11,697 bases of DNA, taken from positions 1 to 11,697 of the forward strand of contig JASJBO010000244.1 in the NCBI GenBank assembly GCA_030066475.1. The letters are read 5' to 3'. A model generated the notes under the pieces. That model did no database searches and was not told the origin of the DNA. It saw only the letters and a program-made list of their open reading frames with translations. Below, one piece after another: positions 7,417 through 11,697 of the stretch (within the stretch, counting starts at the first letter, position 1; the number at the start of each line of letters is the position of its first letter). Both the position numbers and the translations under genes were made by a program. This DNA is from Myxococcota bacterium (lineage in GTDB: Bacteria; Myxococcota_A; UBA9160; PR03).

Positions 7417-8059
7417 CCAGGCCGAGCTGCAGTGCCTCGAACACCGCCTCGCTGCGCGAGCGCACCTCGAGCTTGCGGTAGATCCGACGGATGTGGGTCG
7501 TCACCGTGTGTGCCGAGATGCCGAGCAGCTCTCCGATCTCCGGGAACGTGAAGCCCTTGACGACCAGCTCGAGCACCTCGCTCTCCCGCGCGGAGAGCTG
7601 CGGGGTGCGCGCCGCGTCCGGGCGCTCGGCGGGCTCCTGGAAGCGCAGCAGCAGGTGCCGCGCGATCGATGGGGTGATGGGCGAGCCGCCCGCCAGCAGC
7701 GCCTGGATCGCACCGGCCAGGCCGTCGGCGGCCTCCTTCAGCAGGTAGCCGCGCGCCCCGGCCTCGATCGCCGCCAGCACGTTCTTCTCGTCGCCGAAGA
7801 CCGTCACCACCAGACACTGCGTGTCCGCCGCCAGCTGACGGGCCGCGCGGATCAGCTCGATGCCGCTGCCGTCGGGCAGACCGAGGTCGACGACGAGGAC
7901 GTCCGGCGCCTCGCGGCCGAGCAGGCTCAGGCCGTCCGCGAGAGTCTCGGCGGCGCCCACCAGCCGCAGCTCCGGACACGCCTCGACCATTCCTGCGAAC
8001 AGGTCGCGCGCGTTGGCCTCGTCCTCCACCACGACGACCGTGTGCTGCTCCATCCGCAT
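7400..8059 (-). CDS. NarL/LuxR-family response regulator
   Basis: This 219-residue regulator has an intact receiver domain (1-125): acidic pair Glu12-Asp13 in VVVVEDE, phospho-acceptor Asp58 in VLVVDLGLPDGSG, Thr86 and Lys108 (GYLLKEA). After a linker comes a LuxR-type helix-turn-helix: LSARESEVLELVVKGFTFPE followed by the recognition helix around ISAHTVTTHIRRIYRKL (181-197). On phosphorylation such proteins dimerise and bind inverted repeats. The start is ATG 8059 or ATG 8053; neither has a good ribosome binding site. The neighbouring NarL-class kinase is convergent, with the two coding ends overlapping at 7400-7416, and is the probable cognate partner. Upstream lie two palindromes (8131-8146 and 8095-8108); the first recurs before the PEP-CTERM gene, which suggests autoregulation and a direct target next door. 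The pairing and the targets are inferred from position. Confidence 0.93.
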   Translation of the reverse strand: MRMEQHTVVVVEDEANARDLFAGMVEACPELRLVGAAETLADGLSLLGREAPDVLVVDLGLPDGSGIELIRAARQLAADTQCLVVTVFGDEKNVLAAIEAGARGYLLKEAADGLAGAIQALLAGGSPITPSIARHLLLRFQEPAERPDAARTPQLSARESEVLELVVKGFTFPEIGELLGISAHTVTTHIRRIYRKLEVRSRSEAVFEALQLGLVRIRD

Positions 8060-8094
8060 CGGAGGATGGCGCGGCGCGGCCCCGGCCGCGAATC

Positions 8095-8108
8095 CCCTCT
8101 CGAGAGGG
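8095..8108. promoter_or_regulatory. 14-bp palindrome upstream of the response regulator
   Basis: CCCTCTCGAGAGGG is a perfect inverted repeat whose nearest base is 35 bases from the regulator start codon. It has the same CCCT...AGGG layout as the 16-bp palindrome at 8131-8146 but a different centre. It could be a second, weaker binding site or part of the promoter; this is inference. Confidence 0.4.
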
Positions 8109-8130
8109 CCGGCGGGGGACCCGAGCCGTG

Positions 8131-8146
8131 TCCCCTCGCGAGGGGA
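8131..8146. promoter_or_regulatory. Shared palindrome, copy 1 (candidate operator of the response regulator gene)
   Basis: TCCCCTCGCGAGGGGA is a perfect 16-bp palindrome. With the preceding G (8130) it is identical over 17 bases to the copy at 11232-11248. It lies 71 bases upstream of the response-regulator ATG and 24 bases downstream of the PEP-CTERM stop codon. Position before a NarL/LuxR-type gene and recurrence before the adjacent gene fit a dimeric regulator binding site. As a terminator it would be short and lacks a following T-run. Confidence 0.5.
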
Positions 8147-8170
8147 GTGCCCCGGACGACTTCGAGGCGC

Positions 8171-11100
8171 TCACGTCACCCGTCGTCCAGCTGTCGGAGG
8201 ACGGGCACGAGGAGCCCGGGCACCGAGGAGCGCCAGGGCCGCGAGGCTCGTGAGCGCGCCGAGACCGCGCGCGGGCTCGGGGACGTAGACGGCGTCGTTC
8301 AGCGCAGTGAGCCCGAGGCTGCCGGCGGTCGACTCGAGCTCGAACTCGAAGCCCTCGGCGAGGTGGCGGAGCTCGACCTGGTCGGGTCCGAGGCTCATCG
8401 AGCCGCGGGTGGCGAGCAGGGCGAGGGCGTCGCCCTGCCGCGGCGCGAAGCCATCCGTGAAGCGCAGGACCAACGTCCCGTCGAAGGTGAGGCTCCCCGT
8501 GACGTCGACGACGTCGTGCTCGAGCCCGGGCGCGAGCCCGCCCACCGCGAGCTCGAGGACCGAGCCGGTCTCGAACACGACGTCGCGGTCGATCGTCAGG
8601 CGCCGGGGCGTGCCGGCGGTCGACCGGGCGGACCGCGCGCCGGCCGACCGGGCGGACTGCGCCGAGGCGGCCGGCGGCACCCCGAGGCTCGAGGCCACGA
8701 GCCCGCCGTCTTCGATCTCGATCACTCCGCCGCCATAGATCCCGCCCTGCCCGCGGATCACGCCGTTCGATCGCACGCGGATGTCGCCGTCGCCCTCGAT
8801 CTCGCCGCCGTCGAGCTCGAGCCGCCCCGCGCCCCCGCCCTCCCCACCCCCGACGAAGAGCGCCTCGTCGATCGTCCAGAGCGAGGGGTCTCCCGGCGTC
8901 CCGCCCACCTCGACGAGCCTCTCCGCGGCAGGCGACAGGGTGCCGCCGATGCGGGCCGAGCGGCAGTCCGCATCGGCGCCCTCGAGTAGGCGGAGCGTGC
9001 CGGGCTGGAACTGCCCGACGACGATCTCGTCGGCCCCCGTGATCCGGGACTGGTTGCCCGACGCGGCGTGCACGCCGGTCACGGTCACCGTGCCGGGACC
9101 GATGGCCCCGATCACGAGGTCCATGGCGGGAGCCCCGAGGAAGCGGATCTGGCCTCCGTCCTCGACGACGGCCGTCGCGGGTCCGGGCCCGAAGCCGACG
9201 CTGAGGCCGCCCAGGGGCGAGAGGGTGGAGCGAAGCACCGCGCTCGCCGCGGCGACGCCCGTCACCTCGACCCCGCTCTCGCCGCCCTGTCCGATGGCGG
9301 TGAGCCCGAAGACGTCGACCTGTCCGCCGTCCCGGACCTCGAGCCTCCCCCGACCCGCTCCTCCGATGTCGAGCTCTCCCTGGACCGACCAGTACGATCT
9401 CTCGTTCGTCGACGGCGCGCCCGAGACCTCGACCTCGCAGGAGATGCACGCGTCGTCGGCGCCGATCGTGACGGAGCCGCTCTCGGCCTCCCCGCCGGCA
9501 ACGACGTCGAAGAAGGCCCTGCGGTCGCCGACGCCCACGGCCAGGTTCCCCGACGCCCAGAAGCTCCCGGGGTGGGTGACGCTGACCAGGCTGAGCTCGG
9601 TCCCGCCCGGGCCGGGCTCGGGTCCGATGCGCGCCTCGGCGCTCGTCACGCGTCCGCCGTTGCGGACCAGGAGCGAGCCCCCGTTGACTCCGCCGACGCC
9701 GAGCCGGCCCGAGGTGATCCACTCACTGGTCGGGGAGTCCACCTCCACGACGGCCGCGGACGCCCGCTCGGCATCCCCGATGCTGGCGTGCACGCTCTCG
9801 AGCCGCCCCGCCTCCAGGACGAGCCGCTCGACGACGCTCACGGAGGCGGGCTCGGGGGAGAGCGAGGTCGCGCGCAGGAGCGTCGTCGAGAGACGCGGCC
9901 CTCCGGAGACGACCTCGATGCGGTTGACCTCCTGGCTCCCGACCGTCACGGGATACGCGACGTCCAGCCCGAAGACCGCGTTCTGGTTGAGCGCCGCGGT
10001 CGGGACCACGCCCTCCAGCCAGTTGGCGGGCTCGTCGAACGCACCGCCCGCGGGCGCGTCCCAGTGGACGTCCTCGGGCGGCGGGGGTGGCGTGGCGTTC
10101 GCGACGAAGATGCCCTCACCGCCGCCCTCCAGGAGCGCACGGAACGCGACCTGGCCCGAGCTGTTGACCGCTCGCGGCGAGAGCCGCGGCGCGACGAAGG
10201 ACGCGATCGTCACGCCGTCCACCACGTCTCCGCGCAGCACCAACGCGTCGCGGAACGGGTCGGGCCCGGAGAAGAGCCCGTCACCCGCCTCGGAGTTGGC
10301 CGCGAAGACCACGCCACCGTCGTTCGCGATGGACGGCGGAGCAGAGAACCGCGAATAGCCGCCCGTCCCCTCCTCCGCGACGAGCCGGACGATCCCGCTC
10401 CCTGCCGCGACCACGTAGACGCCCTGCCTGCCGCCTTCGCTGCCGATGAAGGCGACGTCGCCCCCCTCGTTCATCGAGAAGCGGAGATCGGTCACCGTCC
10501 TGCCCGTGCCCGGACCTGCGATCACTGCGCCACCGCGGAAGATGTAGCTGCTCACACCATCCGACGCGGAGTAGGCGACCGTGCCGCCGCTCGTGATCGC
10601 GAAGTCATCGCTCAGGTGACCGAACCCGGCGCGAGGATCGATCGTGTACCCGGTGTTGTCGACCCACCAGTCGTCGAACGGATCGATCTGGCCTCGCAGC
10701 TGGCCGACCTCGTAGAAGGAGTCGACGCCGTCCGTGATGAGCAGCGCGAACCATGCGTTGCTGGCGGAGGTGACCGCGCTCAGCCGGAACCCGCTCGTGT
10801 GGCGAAAGGAGTTCGTGAGCGCGCTGAAGCCGGTGGCGACTTCCTTCTCGGTGCGCCGCGAGCCCACGACCGAGACGCGGCCGGCGCCGCCCACCGTGAG
10901 CGAGGTGAAGCCGAGCAGGTCGCCGTCGGCCTGCGCGAACGTCGAGATGCCGCCACCGGAAGCGCTTCCGACGAAGACGCCGGGCGTGCCGTCCTGCCTT
11001 GCGAGGAACACGACCTTGCCGGACTCGCTGATCTGCGGGTTCCGGAGCTGCGAGAGACTCGTCCTGTCGTCGGCGATCCGCACGGTCTCGGCCGTCGCGG

Positions 11101-11173
11101 GCTGCGGTGCGGCGAGGAGAAGCAGGGCCAGGAGCGCGAGGGGCGCCCCGGAAGTCCGAAATGCGGTTCCCAT
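8171..11173 (-). CDS. PEP-CTERM surface protein with autotransporter-passenger-like repeats
   Basis: This 1000-residue exported protein is probably an extracellular or outer-surface structural or adhesive protein. The start is ATG 11173, with GGAGG at 11182-11186 and a signal peptide right after it (1-28, cleavage after ATA). Residues 40-360 carry several repeats of the form NxxGxVxFxxxxxxxxGhF (for example ISESGKVVFLARQDG and VNSSGQVAFRALLEG), a beta-propeller-like layout. A proline linker (ATPPPPPED) leads to W371 and an 'F..PANW..G..P' motif (to about 390). Residues 390-800 hold Gly-rich beta-helix-like repeats such as GRLGVGGVNGGSLLVRNGG and GELDIGGAGRGRLEVRDGG, as in autotransporter passengers. 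A short Ser-Ala-Arg repeat lies near 836-853. The C-terminus is a PEP-CTERM signal: Val-Pro-Glu-Pro at 964-967, a hydrophobic helix to about 984, then an Arg-rich tail, longer than usual at about 15 residues. Such proteins are sorted and cleaved by exosortase; no exosortase gene is in this window. Confidence 0.9.
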   Translation of the reverse strand: MGTAFRTSGAPLALLALLLLAAPQPATAETVRIADDRTSLSQLRNPQISESGKVVFLARQDGTPGVFVGSASGGGISTFAQADGDLLGFTSLTVGGAGRVSVVGSRRTEKEVATGFSALTNSFRHTSGFRLSAVTSASNAWFALLITDGVDSFYEVGQLRGQIDPFDDWWVDNTGYTIDPRAGFGHLSDDFAITSGGTVAYSASDGVSSYIFRGGAVIAGPGTGRTVTDLRFSMNEGGDVAFIGSEGGRQGVYVVAAGSGIVRLVAEEGTGGYSRFSAPPSIANDGGVVFAANSEAGDGLFSGPDPFRDALVLRGDVVDGVTIASFVAPRLSPRAVNSSGQVAFRALLEGGGEGIFVANATPPPPPEDVHWDAPAGGAFDEPANWLEGVVPTAALNQNAVFGLDVAYPVTVGSQEVNRIEVVSGGPRLSTTLLRATSLSPEPASVSVVERLVLEAGRLESVHASIGDAERASAAVVEVDSPTSEWITSGRLGVGGVNGGSLLVRNGGRVTSAEARIGPEPGPGGTELSLVSVTHPGSFWASGNLAVGVGDRRAFFDVVAGGEAESGSVTIGADDACISCEVEVSGAPSTNERSYWSVQGELDIGGAGRGRLEVRDGGQVDVFGLTAIGQGGESGVEVTGVAAASAVLRSTLSPLGGLSVGFGPGPATAVVEDGGQIRFLGAPAMDLVIGAIGPGTVTVTGVHAASGNQSRITGADEIVVGQFQPGTLRLLEGADADCRSARIGGTLSPAAERLVEVGGTPGDPSLWTIDEALFVGGGEGGGAGRLELDGGEIEGDGDIRVRSNGVIRGQGGIYGGGVIEIEDGGLVASSLGVPPAASAQSARSAGARSARSTAGTPRRLTIDRDVVFETGSVLELAVGGLAPGLEHDVVDVTGSLTFDGTLVLRFTDGFAPRQGDALALLATRGSMSLGPDQVELRHLAEGFEFELESTAGSLGLTALNDAVYVPEPARGLGALTSLAALALLGARAPRARPPTAGRRVT
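8621..8657 (-). repeat. Tandem 24-bp-period repeat inside the PEP-CTERM gene
   Basis: CGACCGGGCGGAC occurs at 8621-8633 and exactly again at 8645-8657, a 24-bp (eight-codon) period. It encodes the Ser-Ala-Arg-Ser stretch SARSAGARSARSTAG between the passenger-like repeats and the C-terminal strand region. It is in frame and looks like a flexible linker prone to length change. Confidence 0.6.
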
Positions 11174-11174
11174 G

Positions 11175-11204
11175 CTCGGGTCCTCCGGATCGAAGGACCC
11201 CGAG
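11175..11204 (-). promoter_or_regulatory. RNA hairpin over the PEP-CTERM ribosome binding site
   Basis: In the minus-strand mRNA, CTCGGGGTCCT (11204-11194) can pair with AGGACCCGAG (11184-11175): a ten-pair stem with one bulged G and a nine-base loop. The ribosome binding site GGAGG (11186-11182) has three of its five bases inside the stem, and the ATG begins two bases after it. This could hold translation low until the stem is opened. The pairing is directly visible; the regulatory effect is inferred. Confidence 0.45.
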
Positions 11205-11231
11205 TGAGCCGGAGAGTGGGACGGTCGGGTA

Positions 11232-11249
11232 GTCCCCTCGCGAGGGGAC
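11232..11249. promoter_or_regulatory. Shared palindrome, copy 2 (candidate operator of the PEP-CTERM gene)
   Basis: GTCCCCTCGCGAGGGGAC is a perfect 18-bp palindrome, the longer version of copy 1. The common 16-base core (11233-11248) is 59 bases upstream of the PEP-CTERM start codon. No clear sigma-70 or sigma-54 promoter could be matched next to it, so whether it activates or represses is open. It cannot be a terminator for a neighbour, because both flanking genes are transcribed away from it. Confidence 0.55.
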
Positions 11250-11320
11250 AAGGCGCATGGGACCCCCGATGTCCGCTCGCGCGGAGACGGCGAGGGCGTC
11301 ACGCTGGTGGCGCGGCTTTC

Positions 11321-11360
11321 CGAGCATGCAGAGGTCTCGTCCGAATGAGTCGAGCATGCA
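11321..11360. repeat. Direct repeat CGAGCATGCA, 30-bp period, before vapB
   Basis: CGAGCATGCA is found at 11321-11330 and again, unchanged, at 11351-11360; each holds the palindrome GCATGC. Between them is AATGAGTC (11344-11351), which equals one half of the 20-bp palindrome downstream. The spacing is close to three helical turns, so both copies would face the same side of the DNA. A regulatory role is inferred. Confidence 0.45.
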
Positions 11361-11366
11361 CTGGTT

Positions 11367-11386
11367 TGACTCATTATAATGAGTCA
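11367..11386 (+). promoter_or_regulatory. 20-bp palindromic operator overlapping a consensus -10 box, vapBC
   Basis: TGACTCATTATAATGAGTCA is a perfect palindrome in an otherwise GC-rich region and contains TATAAT at 11375-11380. The vapB ATG is at 11402, so transcription from this -10 would leave a leader of only about 15 bases and no evident ribosome binding site. No good -35 hexamer is seen at normal spacing (11352-11357 reads GAGCAT). Toxin-antitoxin operons with ribbon-helix-helix antitoxins are commonly self-repressed through such palindromes over the -10. Being symmetric, the site also shows TATAAT on the minus strand, so it might serve the PEP-CTERM gene as well. Confidence 0.65.
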
Positions 11387-11401
11387 GATAGCTTCGCCGG
11401 C

Positions 11402-11659
11402 ATGACGAAGCGAATGCAGGTGCTGCTGGAGGACGCTGAGTATCGGCGTCTCCAGCGAATCGCCAGGCGCCGCCACATGACCCTCGCGGAATGGGTGCGT
11501 CAGGCGCTCCGCGCCGCCTCTCGGGAAGAGCCGGACGGGGATCCCGGCAAGAAGCTCTCGGTGGTGCGGAAAGCCGCCACCCACGGCTACCCGATCGGAG
11601 ACATCGATCAGGTGCTCGAGGAGATCGAGGCGGGCTATTCGCGGGATCTCCCCGAGTGA
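11402..11659 (+). CDS. vapB: VapB-type ribbon-helix-helix antitoxin
   Basis: This 85-residue protein begins MTKRMQVLLEDAEYRRLQRI, a basic strand plus helix of the ribbon-helix-helix (CopG/MetJ) fold, followed by the second helix MTLAEWVRQALRAA (about 25-38). This part should dimerise and bind the palindrome just upstream. The C-terminal half (about 46-85, with YPIGDIDQVLEEIEAGY) is the acidic segment that in VapB-type antitoxins wraps and blocks the PIN toxin. The start is the first ATG after the operator; no Shine-Dalgarno is visible, so it may be translated from a very short leader. Its stop overlaps the vapC GTG by four bases (GTGA), implying translational coupling. Base composition is visibly less GC-extreme than in the neighbours, in keeping with mobile TA modules. 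VapB covers several fold classes; this is the RHH one. Confidence 0.87.
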   Translation: MTKRMQVLLEDAEYRRLQRIARRRHMTLAEWVRQALRAASREEPDGDPGKKLSVVRKAATHGYPIGDIDQVLEEIEAGYSRDLPE

Positions 11660-11697
11660 TCCTGATCGATTCCAACATCCCGATGTACCTCGTGGGC
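11656..11697 (+). CDS. vapC: VapC-type PIN-domain toxin, N-terminus only (partial)
   Basis: Fourteen codons are present before the window ends: MILIDSNIPMYLVG with GTG read as Met. Asp5 in 'LIDSN' is the first of the conserved acidic residues that bind the catalytic metal in PIN ribonucleases, and Asn7 follows as in many family members. VapC toxins cut tRNA or rRNA when not held by VapB. The start overlaps the antitoxin stop (GTGA at 11656-11659), the usual operon layout. The identification rests on this short stretch plus the context; the rest of the active site is out of view. Confidence 0.75.
   Translation, partial: MILIDSNIPMYLVG

Noticed and set aside
8131..8146. Rho-independent terminator of the PEP-CTERM gene
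   Set aside because: The stem would be only about five to six pairs with no T-run after it, and the identical copy upstream of the gene cannot serve as a terminator.
8131..8168. Sigma-54-like promoter (GGCAC-N5-TCGC on the minus strand) overlapping copy 1 of the palindrome
   Set aside because: GG and GC are correctly spaced, but other consensus bases are missing and copy 2 lacks the GG, so it does not explain the shared element.
6645..9722. A 1025-codon minus-strand open frame running through the kinase, regulator and PEP-CTERM region
   Set aside because: It is Arg/Gly-rich shadow sequence in another frame of three well-supported genes and has no recognisable motif.
9068..11659. Reading vapB as the C-terminus of an 863-residue protein
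   Set aside because: Only the last 85 codons look like protein (RHH antitoxin). The rest is antisense to the PEP-CTERM gene, and the promoter-like palindrome lies inside the extended frame.

Overview
The window is GC-rich DNA with codon use to match, almost certainly from a Gram-negative bacterium. The Gram-negative markers are a lipid A biosynthesis N-terminal (LAB_N) domain protein, a PEP-CTERM protein that presupposes an exosortase system, and several Sec-secreted or lipoprotein products. The mix of a large subtilase with FG-GAP repeats, a PEP-CTERM adhesin-like protein and a 7TM-DISM histidine kinase suggests an environmental, deltaproteobacterial or myxobacterial-like lineage. That placement is inference; no marker gene fixes the taxon.

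Layout from left to right. (1) At 1-59 (-) is the N-terminus of a DUF59/Mrp-ApbC-like Fe-S protein. (2) At 93-4064 (-) is a 1323-residue secreted S8 subtilase-like protein with Ca-binding loops, a beta-sandwich-like linker, about eight FG-GAP/VCBS-type repeats and a helical C-terminus; its catalytic motifs are divergent. (3) At 4184-4492 (+) is a stand-alone LAB_N membrane protein. (4) At 4535-5374 (-) is a two-gene unit: a glycine-zipper lipoprotein followed 18 bp later by a secreted NTF2/SnoaL-like protein. (5) At 5563-7416 (+) is a 7TM-DISM sensor histidine kinase, and at 7400-8059 (-) a NarL/LuxR-type response regulator; the two genes are convergent and overlap by 17 bp. (6) At 8171-11173 (-) is a 1000-residue PEP-CTERM surface protein with an N-terminal repeat domain and an autotransporter-passenger-like repeat domain. 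(7) At 11402-11697 (+) is a VapBC-type toxin-antitoxin operon: the ribbon-helix-helix antitoxin is complete, the PIN toxin is cut off by the window end.

How they may work together. The most interesting signal is regulatory. A perfect palindrome (core TCCCCTCGCGAGGGGA, shared as a 17-mer with one flanking base) occurs twice, once upstream of the response regulator and once upstream of the PEP-CTERM gene, 71 and 59 bases from their start codons. A related but different palindrome (CCCTCTCGAGAGGG) lies closer to the response regulator. This suggests that the kinase, the regulator and the surface protein form one small autoregulated signalling-to-surface module. The PEP-CTERM mRNA can also fold a hairpin that buries part of its ribosome binding site. 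Separately, a 20-bp perfect palindrome containing a consensus -10 box sits just before vapB, as expected for an autoregulated toxin-antitoxin promoter.

No gap between genes reaches 300 bp. The largest are 11174-11401 (228 bp, rich in palindromes and repeats), 5375-5562 (188 bp, divergent promoter region with nothing I can name), 4065-4183 (119 bp, divergent) and 8060-8170 (111 bp, palindromes). I see no tRNA, rRNA, CRISPR array or insertion sequence.
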